Source: an uncultured Bacteroidota bacterium
Lineage (GTDB): Bacteria > Bacteroidota > Bacteroidia > Bacteroidales > P3
NCBI GenBank assembly: GCA_902774845.1
Contig: CACYJU010000008.1
Coordinates: 1 to 64,000 of the forward strand
Length of the DNA: 64,000 nt
Direction: 5' to 3'
Shown here: positions 26,554 through 34,396 of the stretch, piece after piece
How positions within the stretch are numbered: the first letter of the stretch is position 1
Layout: each line of letters begins with the position of its first letter
Position numbers and translations under genes: made by a program
The notes under the pieces: generated by a model
Database searches by the model: none
Told to the model about the DNA's origin: nothing
What the model saw: the letters and a program-made list of their open reading frames with translations, nothing else

Positions 26554-27585
26554 TTATTTCAGCGGGTCGGTCGTCAGCTCGTCGTATTCCTTCCTGTTAC
26601 GTTGTATGGTGCAAGCCAGGTAGACGGCACTTCTGAAGGACTGCTCGTTGGCCTTGTCTTTTCCTGCTATGTCGTAGGCGGTGCCGTGTACAGGCGATGT
26701 GCGCACATAGGGCAAGCCGGCTGTGAAGTTCACACCCTCCCAGAAGCTCATCAGCTTGAACGGAATCAGTCCCTGGTCGTGATAGAGCGCCAGAACGCCG
26801 TCAAACTTAAAGAACTCCCTCGATCCGAAGAATCCATCAGAGGGATAAGGGCCGTATGCCAGCATACCCCTACCTTGCATCTCCTCTATCACGGGTTTCA
26901 GCACGTTGTTGTCGAAATCACCTATCACACCGTTGTCGCCAGCGTGCGGGTCTAAAGCCAACACGGCTATCTTAGGCATAGGCACACCAAAATCTCTCTT
27001 CAGCGACTCGTTCATCAACATCAGCTTGTCAGCCAAGAGATTGTGAGTCAAAGCAGTCGGCACATCCTTTAGCGCCAAGTGGTTGGTCACAATGCCAATT
27101 CTCACGCTGCTGCACACCATCATCATGAGCGAGCTGCTGCCGAACTGGTAGGAAAGATACTCAGTATGGCCAGGAAAGTCGAAAGTGTCCGACTGGATGT
27201 TCTTCTTGTTGATAGGAGCTGTCACCAGCACGTCTATCTTCCCTTCTTTCAGATCCTTGCAAGCTATCTGCAACGCCTTGCGCGACAGTTCACCAGCTAT
27301 CTCCGTAGAACGTCCAATGTCTATCTTCACCTCATCATCGGTAAGGTTCACCACGTTGAACTTTCTCTCCAAGGCATCCTTTGCGTCCCTAATGGTGGTG
27401 ATTCCGAGTTCCTGGTGCATCGAGAGCTGGTTTTTGTGGTAGGTGGCCACCTTGCTCGATCCATATAATATCGGGGTGCAGAACTCCAGCATCCTACTGT
27501 CGCTGAAAGTCTTAAGTATCACCTCATAGCTGATGCCGTTGATGTCGCCATGAGTTATTCCGAGTTTTATCTTCTTATGTTCCAT
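26554..27585 (-). CDS. pdxA: 4-hydroxythreonine-4-phosphate dehydrogenase
   Basis: 343 residues. Oxidises 4-phosphohydroxy-L-threonine in the DXP-dependent route to pyridoxal phosphate. Metal-binding histidines occur in PGHTEYL (about 140), DPHAGDNG (about 213) and YHDQG (about 270), and the motif VTAPINK is present; the closing segment VRTSPVHGTAYDIAGK is diagnostic. The leader before the ATG contains ggttaaaggttata words on the plus strand (A/C-rich in the mRNA). No other pdx gene is in the window, although dxs, which supplies the same precursor, is about 15 kb away. Confidence 0.95.
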   Translation of the reverse strand: MEHKKIKLGITHGDINGISYEVILKTFSDSRMLEFCTPILYGSSKVATYHKNQLSMHQELGITTIRDAKDALERKFNVVNLTDDEVKIDIGRSTEIAGELSRKALQIACKDLKEGKIDVLVTAPINKKNIQSDTFDFPGHTEYLSYQFGSSSLMMMVCSSVRIGIVTNHLALKDVPTALTHNLLADKLMLMNESLKRDFGVPMPKIAVLALDPHAGDNGVIGDFDNNVLKPVIEEMQGRGMLAYGPYPSDGFFGSREFFKFDGVLALYHDQGLIPFKLMSFWEGVNFTAGLPYVRTSPVHGTAYDIAGKDKANEQSFRSAVYLACTIQRNRKEYDELTTDPLK

Positions 27586-27665
27586 ATATAAATTATGGTT
27601 TATAGGTTAAAGGTTATAGGTTAAAGAGGTTCGCTTCGCTTAAAAGTTTTATAGTTCCGGAACAT

Positions 27666-29111
27666 TCAGGCATTCAATCCCTCATACACCTGCATGAATG
27701 CGTACAGCAGTCTCATTCCGTAGGCGCTTGCACCCACAGCGTAGTACGGCTGCTCCTTGGTGAAATAGGCTACTCCCGCTATGTCCAGATGAATATACGG
27801 GGTCTTGCCTGCAAACCTCGCCAAGAACTTGCCAGCCGTGATGGCGCCAGCTTGAGCTGTACCGCAGTTCTTCATGTCGGCCATATCGCTCATCAGCATC
27901 TCGTCATACTCTTCCCAGAACGGCAGCTCGGCTATCCTCTCGTACACCTGTTCGCCCATGATTTTCAACATGTTCATGGCGTTGCCGGCATTCTGCTGCA
28001 TGGCTACAATGCCGTAAGGCCCCACCGCTCTCGAAGCCGCACCCGTAAGAGTGGCTATGTCGATAAGCAGTTCGGGAGTGTATTTGTCCACCGCGTAGGC
28101 GATAGCGTCAGCCAGAATCAGGCGTCCTTCCGCATCTGTGTTCACCACCTCCACAGTCATTCCGTTATACATAGTCAGTATGTCGTCGGCTGCGTAAGCG
28201 TTGAATCCCGGACGGTTGTCCGTCAACGGAAGCATAGCGACCGTCCACACCGGAAGCGCGCTCTCGGCCGCCGCAAAAACCACCGACGCCATCGTGGCAG
28301 CTCCTGCCATATCGCTCTTCATCTCCTGCATATAGTCATCGGGCTTGATATTCAGTCCGCCCGTGTCATACATGATACCCTTGCCGACCAACGCCAACGG
28401 CTTCTTATTCACCGACTTCTTGGGTTTGTACTCCAGCACCACGAAGCGAGGTTCGTCTACCGACCCTTTGTTCACAGCCGTCAAACCACCCATGCGGAGC
28501 GATTCGATCTGACGTTTGTCAAGGATAGTGCATTTCACTCCCAGATCCTTCGCCACACTCTCCAGTTGATCGGCAAATTCCTCTGCGTTCAGATCCGCCA
28601 CCGGTGTGTTCACCCACTCACGGCACCACCACAATCTGTTCATCAACCGTTGACACGAATCTAGATCTTCTTCTTCAACCAACATACCATCAACAAAAAG
28701 TGTATCAATATGTTTTGGCATTTTATTCAAGTAACGGTCGAAGCTATAATCCGACAAAGCCATTCCTTCCACAAACGCCAGCACATCCTCTGTGATGACC
28801 CCCTGGCCAGAGAGAAGACACTCCTTCACCCCGTCGGCAGTCATCATCTTTCTCACCTTCGACGCTTGGCGACGGAGACGTTCGTGCAGCCTCTCGCTCG
28901 CCTGATCCACATCGCAGCAGACCACATAAAGATATTCGGGCAGACGGTCGAACCGAACGATAAACTCCTTTTCTTCTTTCCGTTTTTTCTCAATCAAAGC
29001 CAGCTCCTCTCTCTTCAGTGGAGTCAGACGGCGCGACACCTCATCGCCATAGAGAAAGACAACGCTCCCGGCATAATCATTTGAGCCAACGTTAGATATT
29101 GCAATATTCAT
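27666..29111 (-). CDS. Leucyl aminopeptidase, M17 family
   Basis: 481 residues. A cytosolic two-metal aminopeptidase releasing N-terminal residues from peptides. The catalytic C-terminal domain has the metal-binding sequence VGKGIMYDTGGLNIKP, the lysine-aspartate segment MKSDMAGAA and the signature NTDAEGRLILAD. The N-terminal domain (1-160) is more divergent, as usual. The last residues and the stop codon fall in the repeat attcaggcattcaatc (27664-27679 on the plus strand). Preceded by TATCTTTG at 29170-29177 on the minus strand. Could serve amino-acid and peptide fermentation together with the S9 peptidase and arginine deiminase of this window. Confidence 0.94.
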   Translation of the reverse strand: MNIAISNVGSNDYAGSVVFLYGDEVSRRLTPLKREELALIEKKRKEEKEFIVRFDRLPEYLYVVCCDVDQASERLHERLRRQASKVRKMMTADGVKECLLSGQGVITEDVLAFVEGMALSDYSFDRYLNKMPKHIDTLFVDGMLVEEEDLDSCQRLMNRLWWCREWVNTPVADLNAEEFADQLESVAKDLGVKCTILDKRQIESLRMGGLTAVNKGSVDEPRFVVLEYKPKKSVNKKPLALVGKGIMYDTGGLNIKPDDYMQEMKSDMAGAATMASVVFAAAESALPVWTVAMLPLTDNRPGFNAYAADDILTMYNGMTVEVVNTDAEGRLILADAIAYAVDKYTPELLIDIATLTGAASRAVGPYGIVAMQQNAGNAMNMLKIMGEQVYERIAELPFWEEYDEMLMSDMADMKNCGTAQAGAITAGKFLARFAGKTPYIHLDIAGVAYFTKEQPYYAVGASAYGMRLLYAFMQVYEGLNA

Positions 29112-29169
29112 AATATAAAGTGTTTACGATGATTGTTAACCAGCAGGCACCATGCCCGCTATGAATTTG

Positions 29170-29177
29170 CAAAGATA
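29170..29177 (-). promoter_or_regulatory. -7 element of the M17 aminopeptidase gene
   Basis: TATCTTTG on the minus strand, 59 bases before the ATG. No proper -33 TTTG is visible; the next bases are a run of A and alternating AT. Confidence 0.45.
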
Positions 29178-29309
29178 CGATTTTTTCCGTATATATATCC
29201 GTATATATAAATAAGATTACTGCCTCAAGCAATATCGAACACAAAACCATAAATCAAGTGGATATGCTGAGACAAAGCCGACATTTTGGATGTCTGGATT
29301 ATCCGATTG

Positions 29310-31163
29310 TCAGCGTCGTGATGGTTTGATCTGATCGCAGAGCTGACGGATGTATTTTTCGTTGTGGCTGCGTTGCAGTATCTGTCGTATCTTGGCCCTG
29401 TTTTCTGGCTTGTAGGCGAAAAACATCAGATTCTGCTCTTTCTTACGGATCGGGTCGGTCTCCACAAAGACGGGCTCCATCGTGTCGGGATTGATGCCGG
29501 TGTAGTACATCTCGGTGGAGAGCGTCATCGGCGTGGGTGTGAAATCCTGTATCTGCTCGAGACGGTAGCCAAGTTTCTTCATAGAAACAGCCAAGTCTGC
29601 CATATCTCCGACGGTACAGCCTGGATGGGAGCTGATGAAATAAGGAATGAGTTGATAACGGAGTCCGGCAGAGGCACAGATGCGGTCGAAGTCCTGCTTG
29701 GTGCGAAGGAAAAGATCGAACGCTGGCTTTCGCATGATGTCCAGCACCCGTATGGAGGTGTGTTCGGGAGCAACCTTAAGCCGTCCGCTCACATGGTGCA
29801 ACACCACCTCTCGGAAGTAGTCGAATCCATGATTGTCGTCGTAGAAGAGGTCGCATCGGATGCCCGACCCGATATAAAGATGCTTGATGCCCTTGACAGA
29901 GGAGACCTTGCGGTAGAGGTCGATAAGAGGCTTGTGGTCGCTCATAAGGTTGCGGCAGCGGGTGGGATGGATGCAGCTGTATCGGGTACAACGACGGCAG
30001 AGGTCGGTATTGCGTCCATGCATGCCGTACATATTTGCCGACGGGCCTCCCAGGTCGGAGAGAACTCCGTTGAACGAGGGGTCGGCGACGAGGGTGTTGA
30101 CCTCCTCCATGATGGAACGCTCGCTGCGCGAAACCACCTGTTTGCCCTGATGGGCGGAGATGGTGCAGAACGAGCAGCCACCGAAACAACCACGATGGAT
30201 GTTGACGGAGTTCTTGATCATCTCAAAGGCTGACACAGCGCCGCGTTTCTTGTATTTAGGATGAGGTGCGCGCAAATAAGGGAGATCGAAACTGTGGTCG
30301 AGTTCGTCGGTGGTCATAGGCGGCTCGGGGGGATTGACGACGACGAAGTTGAATGCCTGAATGCTTGAATGCCTGAATGTCTGGATGTCCGAAAATCCAG
30401 ATTTATCCGCATAACCCTGAGCCAAAACTCGCTGGTCAATCTTGTTTGACTCAGACTCTATGACATGAAAGTTCTCAGCTTCTAACCGTTTGGATTTCAA
30501 GCAGTCGTCATAGGAATGCAATATCACAGCATCCTGTGGAACCTCGTTGTTATGACAACGGTAAGCCACCTGTGGCAGCGTCCTTAATGAATCGACCGAC
30601 TCCCCCCTATCGAGTGCTTGCGCTATCTTGATCATGGTGCGTTCGGCCATACCGTAGACGAGCAGGTCGGCAGGACAGTCGACCAAGATGGATGGTTTCA
30701 GCTCGTCGGCCCAGTAGTCGTAGTGTGCGAGCCGTCGCATGGAAGCTTCGATACCTCCGATAATGACCGGAGTGTCGGGATATTGCTGCTTCAGTATCTT
30801 TGAATAGACGTAGGTGGCATAATCGGGACGGAAACCCGATTGGCCGCCAGGTGTGTAGGCATCGTCATGTCGAAGTCGGCGAGCAGCGGTATAATGGTTG
30901 ACCATCGAATCCATGACTCCTGACGTCACCCCAAAGAAAAGTCTCGGTTTTCCGAACTTGCGGAAGTCACGCAGGTCATCGCGCCAGTTGGGTTGCGGGA
31001 TGATAGCCACCCGATAGCCTTCGGCTTCGAGCACTCGCCCTATGACGGCTGTGCCGAAAGAAGGATGGTCGATATAGCAATCGCCTGAGACGATGACGAT
31101 ATCGACCATGTCCCATCCGAGGCGTTTCACCTCGTCTGCTGTTATCGGGAGGAAGTGGGCCAC
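29310..31163 (-). CDS. YgiQ family radical SAM protein
   Basis: 617 residues. N-terminal cobalamin-binding-like/UPF0313 domain (VVIVSGDCYIDHPSFG, IIGGIEASMRRLAHYDYW) followed by a radical SAM core whose cluster motif CxxxCxxC is GCFGGCSFC at about 324-332. The reaction catalysed by YgiQ proteins is unknown to me. Residues about 257-270 (SGFSDIQTFRHSSIQAF) come from 8-bp repeats and sit just before the conserved VVVNPPEPPMTTDELD, a place where other family members have variable residues. The C-terminus is basic. It stands between the aminopeptidase and pgk with gaps of 198 and 94 bases. Confidence 0.93.
   Translation of the reverse strand: MAHFLPITADEVKRLGWDMVDIVIVSGDCYIDHPSFGTAVIGRVLEAEGYRVAIIPQPNWRDDLRDFRKFGKPRLFFGVTSGVMDSMVNHYTAARRLRHDDAYTPGGQSGFRPDYATYVYSKILKQQYPDTPVIIGGIEASMRRLAHYDYWADELKPSILVDCPADLLVYGMAERTMIKIAQALDRGESVDSLRTLPQVAYRCHNNEVPQDAVILHSYDDCLKSKRLEAENFHVIESESNKIDQRVLAQGYADKSGFSDIQTFRHSSIQAFNFVVVNPPEPPMTTDELDHSFDLPYLRAPHPKYKKRGAVSAFEMIKNSVNIHRGCFGGCSFCTISAHQGKQVVSRSERSIMEEVNTLVADPSFNGVLSDLGGPSANMYGMHGRNTDLCRRCTRYSCIHPTRCRNLMSDHKPLIDLYRKVSSVKGIKHLYIGSGIRCDLFYDDNHGFDYFREVVLHHVSGRLKVAPEHTSIRVLDIMRKPAFDLFLRTKQDFDRICASAGLRYQLIPYFISSHPGCTVGDMADLAVSMKKLGYRLEQIQDFTPTPMTLSTEMYYTGINPDTMEPVFVETDPIRKKEQNLMFFAYKPENRAKIRQILQRSHNEKYIRQLCDQIKPSRR
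30355..30394. repeat. 8-bp repeat units inside the ygiQ-type gene
   Basis: gcctgaat, gcttgaat, gcctgaat, gtctggat, gtccgaaa on the plus strand. The gene is on the minus strand, so its mRNA carries the A/C-rich form, translated in frame. Confidence 0.9.
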
Positions 31164-31257
31164 TGTGACTTGAGAGCCTGAAAAATCAAAATGTCCAGAG
31201 TACCCAGACCTCGCTGAATACTCTGAACACTCTGACTTTTATGATGGTAAACAACGG

Positions 31258-32448
31258 TTAGTCCAAAATGGCCTTGATGCCAGGCAAGGTCTTTCCTTCG
31301 AGATATTCGAGCATAGCGCCACCGCCAGTGGAGACATAGCTCATACGTTCTGCCAGCTGCATCTTCTGAACAGCTGCAACCGAGTCGCCACCTCCGACAG
31401 CTGCATAAGAACCATGACCACAAGCTTCGGCCACATCTTTGGCTATGCTATTGGTACCTTTGGCGAAGTTGGGCATCTCGAACACACCGGCAGGTCCGTT
31501 CCAGAGGATAGTCTTGGACTTGAGGATAACCTCGCGGAAGAGCTCGCTACTCTTAGGACCACAGTCAACAGCCTCCCAACCATCGGGTATCTCATCACCT
31601 TTGACGATCTTGCGGTTGGCGTCGTTAGCAAAGCGGTCAACTACGATGCAGTCGATGGGCATGTAGTACTTGACACCCATCTCGTCCATCTTTTTCATGA
31701 GCTCCTTGGCGGTCTCGAGCTTGTCATCCTCGTGGATGGAGTTGCCGATTTTTCCACCGAGTGCCTTGGTGAAGGTATAACGCATACCTCCGATGATAAT
31801 CATATTGTCGACCTTAGGGATAAGGTTGTTGAGGATGTCAATCTTGGTGCTGATCTTAGAACCTCCGATGATAGCCGTGAAAGGATGCTCTGGTTTGTCG
31901 AGGAGATAGTTGAGGTTCTTGATCTCGTTCTCCATGAGAAGACCGAAATATTTGTCCTTGGGGAAGAAACGGGCGATAGTGGCGGTTGACGAATGCTCGC
32001 GGTGAGCGGTACCGAAGGCATCGTTGACATAGCAGTCGCCGAGTTTGGAGAGTTGCTCGGCAAGAGCTACATCACCTTTGGTCTCACCTGGATAGAAGCG
32101 TATATTCTCAAGAAGCATTACCTCTTTGGGCTTGAGAGCTTTAGCCATAGCCTCCACGTTGGGGCCAAGGAGCTCCTGGGTAAACTGCACCGGCTGATGG
32201 ATAAGTTCGGAGAGGCGCTGTGCGACAGGCTTCAGCGAGAATGCATCCTCAAAACCGTTCTTCGGACGTCCGAAATGGGCAACCAGAATAATCGAAGCTC
32301 CGTCGGAGAGAAGTTTTTTAATGGTGGGAAGTGACTCGCGGATACGAGTGTCGTCGGTGATGTTACGGTTCTCGTCAACCGGAACATTGAAATCGACACG
32401 AAGGATTACCTTACGTCCTGAGAAATTGACATCTTTGATTGACTTCAT
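31258..32448 (-). CDS. pgk: Phosphoglycerate kinase
   Basis: 396 residues from MKSIKDVNF. An in-frame upstream ATG at 32544 would add 32 residues that overlap the preceding gene, so it is rejected. Transfers phosphate from 1,3-bisphosphoglycerate to ADP in glycolysis. Seen: RVDFNVPVD near the N-terminus, HFGRPK (about 60), the substrate-binding NDAFGTAHREHSS, the hinge and nucleotide parts GGSKISTKI and WNGPAGVFE, and the C-terminal GGGDSVAAV with STGGGAMLEYLEG. The gene for a small secreted protein ends 13 bases upstream and may be co-transcribed. Confidence 0.96.
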   Translation of the reverse strand: MKSIKDVNFSGRKVILRVDFNVPVDENRNITDDTRIRESLPTIKKLLSDGASIILVAHFGRPKNGFEDAFSLKPVAQRLSELIHQPVQFTQELLGPNVEAMAKALKPKEVMLLENIRFYPGETKGDVALAEQLSKLGDCYVNDAFGTAHREHSSTATIARFFPKDKYFGLLMENEIKNLNYLLDKPEHPFTAIIGGSKISTKIDILNNLIPKVDNMIIIGGMRYTFTKALGGKIGNSIHEDDKLETAKELMKKMDEMGVKYYMPIDCIVVDRFANDANRKIVKGDEIPDGWEAVDCGPKSSELFREVILKSKTILWNGPAGVFEMPNFAKGTNSIAKDVAEACGHGSYAAVGGGDSVAAVQKMQLAERMSYVSTGGGAMLEYLEGKTLPGIKAILD

Positions 32449-32461
32449 ATTGTTTTGGGTT

Positions 32462-32917
32462 TTAGTTAAGTATCTTTTTGATTCTGTAGCGTGCCTGCTT
32501 TCCGAGTGCGTCGGTGACAAGAAGATAATAGGTGCCGGCTCCATAACGGCCGAATCCTATAACACTCTGCTTGCCTGTCCACCAGTTCTCGTCGAGGGCT
32601 GTACCTTCGGCATCAGAGAGTTTCCAATCCATACCTCCGTCATTATGATCTACTGTGATGGTGATCTTATGGCTGGTGGAGTTGGTCATAAAGCTCAGCT
32701 TGACATCGGTGGCCTGCTCGCTGGGCAGGACTATCTTTTCGATAGCATAGGTATATTTGCGCTGGATGCCTGTGCGACGGGACTGGTCAGGACGGCTGGC
32801 GGCCACATCTGTCACATTGGAGGCCTCCGGGATATTATTGCGCGTCCGCACGTTACGTTGAGCAAAACAGCTGCCCACTATCGAAAGAAGGGTTATGACT
32901 ACAAGAAACTTTTTCAT
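32462..32917 (-). CDS. Small secreted protein with possible C-terminal sorting-like domain
   Basis: 151 residues with signal peptide (about 1-19, cut after CFA/Q). After a polar, basic stretch (20-55) the remainder looks beta-rich: KLSFMTNSTSHKITITV, MDWKLSDAEG and, at the end, GAGTYYLLVTDALGKQARYRI. This last part resembles the type A C-terminal sorting domain of the type IX secretion system (a GxYxLxVxDxxG core), although it is not a perfect match. The rest could be a small Ig-like fold. Situated between atpB and pgk with gaps of 67 and 13 bases. No function assigned. Confidence 0.65.
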   Translation of the reverse strand: MKKFLVVITLLSIVGSCFAQRNVRTRNNIPEASNVTDVAASRPDQSRRTGIQRKYTYAIEKIVLPSEQATDVKLSFMTNSTSHKITITVDHNDGGMDWKLSDAEGTALDENWWTGKQSVIGFGRYGAGTYYLLVTDALGKQARYRIKKILN

Positions 32918-32984
32918 GGTTTAGAAGTTAAATGATTTAAGAGTTCGCTTCTATTGAAAGTTATATAGGTTAGAGGTGTAGAAA

Positions 32985-34139
32985 TTACTCGGCTACATGT
33001 TCGGGTTCTTCGATAGCCATGCCGATGTAGAGTGCGGAAAGCATGGTGAAGACGTAGGCCTGGATGTAGGCAACCAAGCACTCAAGCACGCTGATGAAGA
33101 CACTGAAGAGTACGGAAACAACCGATACCGCTCCTCCCATGATAACTCCGAAGAGGTTGCTGAGGATGAAGATGATGACAACAAAACCAAGTATGACAAT
33201 ATGACCTGCGGTCATGTTGGCAAAAAGTCGAATCATAAGCACTATAGGCTTGGTGAAGACTCCCACCACCTCGACCAGCGGCATAAGCGGGAATATCTTA
33301 AGCCATGCGGGTACTCCTGGGGTGTTAAAGATATCTTTCCAATAGTGGCGGTTGCCCATGAGGTTGGTAATAAAGAAAGTGATAAGCGCAAGGATAGCGG
33401 TTACAGCTATATTGCCTGTGATATTGGCACCAGCCGGGAAGATTGGGATAAGACCCAAAACATTACAGAAGATAATGAAGAAGAAAAGGGTAAGCAGGTA
33501 GGGCAGGAATTTCTCGGTCTTGTCACCCAACATAGGACCGGCAATATCGTCGCGCACATGGACGATAAGCAACTCCACCAATCCCTGAAGTCCGTGAGGT
33601 GCCTGATTGCCTCGTTTGGCATACTGGTTGCGCACCACCATAAGCAGGACTATAAGCAGTATGACAGCAATCATGATGGCAGCCGATGTCTTGGTTATGG
33701 AGAGGTCTATGGGCGATTTGCCTTCAATCACATTGCCGGCCTCGTCGACACAGACAATCTGCTCCTTTTCAAGGCCGCCTCCAACGAGACGATAGCCCTT
33801 ATAGTCGGCGTGACCATGATGGAACTTCGACGACATGAAGATGTCGAGATGTCCGTCGTTGATAAGGATTATGGGCAACGGAATAGCAACTGCGTGCTCT
33901 GTGCCGTCTTTCTTGTTGATGTCGAAAAGATGCCACGAGTGTGCGTCCGTAACGTGTCCTATGATGATTGGACCGGCGTTGACCTCGTTTTTCTGATCAT
34001 CAGCCTCAGCTGACTGCTCCTCGACGGCCTCAGCCACAACAGCTGAATCGTCGACTGGAAGGGATGATTCGTTCTGAGCCTGCATGAAAAGCGGCATCAT
34101 AGAGAACATCAATGCTAAAAGAATTCCCGTTTTCTTCAT
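32985..34139 (-). CDS. atpB: ATP synthase F0 subunit a
   Basis: 384 residues, longer than the 240-270 of many bacteria because of an N-terminal extension with signal peptide (1-21) and a polar, His-rich region to about residue 145, as in other Bacteroidetes. Membrane helices occupy about 150-375. The essential arginine is in MIRLFANMTAGH, and the polar helix residues follow in the last helix. It forms the proton half-channel beside the c-ring. The remaining F0F1 genes are not next to it: downstream is a small secreted protein and then pgk. Its ATG overlaps the preceding stop codon by one base (TAATG). Confidence 0.95.
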   Translation of the reverse strand: MKKTGILLALMFSMMPLFMQAQNESSLPVDDSAVVAEAVEEQSAEADDQKNEVNAGPIIIGHVTDAHSWHLFDINKKDGTEHAVAIPLPIILINDGHLDIFMSSKFHHGHADYKGYRLVGGGLEKEQIVCVDEAGNVIEGKSPIDLSITKTSAAIMIAVILLIVLLMVVRNQYAKRGNQAPHGLQGLVELLIVHVRDDIAGPMLGDKTEKFLPYLLTLFFFIIFCNVLGLIPIFPAGANITGNIAVTAILALITFFITNLMGNRHYWKDIFNTPGVPAWLKIFPLMPLVEVVGVFTKPIVLMIRLFANMTAGHIVILGFVVIIFILSNLFGVIMGGAVSVVSVLFSVFISVLECLVAYIQAYVFTMLSALYIGMAIEEPEHVAE

Positions 34140-34387
34140 TATTCTAATTTTGTAAGGTTTCCAAAAATATCGGTCTGCATCGAGTCAAAAAGACCAATCT
34201 GATTGACGTCTGATGCGTCGGAAGAAGACATTTTCTCAAAGTCCATGAGATAGTTCTTAACCATACGCCTCACAGCGACAGCCTTTGTCACCCCTTTCTC
34301 GGCAGCATAACGCTGAAGGGCGGACATATCGCGGTCGGAGAGCGTGATGGCCAGCTTTTTCCCTTTATTTGACGTTTTCTTCTTCAT
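34139..34387 (-). CDS. Small ribbon-helix-helix-like protein
   Basis: 82 residues. After a Lys-rich start the segment KLAITLSDRDMSALQRYAAE looks like the strand and first helix of a ribbon-helix-helix (CopG/Arc) DNA-binding fold, followed by GVTKAVAVRRMVKNYLMDF. A polar C-terminus follows. The stop codon overlaps the atpB start by one base, and the DUF2723 gene ends only 9 bases before it, so all three are probably one transcript. In other Bacteroidales this position before atpB holds a different small gene as far as I recall. A role as regulator or assembly factor is not supported by more than position. Confidence 0.65.
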   Translation of the reverse strand: MKKKTSNKGKKLAITLSDRDMSALQRYAAEKGVTKAVAVRRMVKNYLMDFEKMSSSDASDVNQIGLFDSMQTDIFGNLTKLE

Positions 34388-34396
34388 ACCTATTTA

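Noticed and set aside
32449..32544. N-terminal extension of phosphoglycerate kinase
   Set aside because: Would overlap the upstream secreted protein gene and has no counterpart in the family; the ATG at 32446-32448 gives the normal N-terminus.
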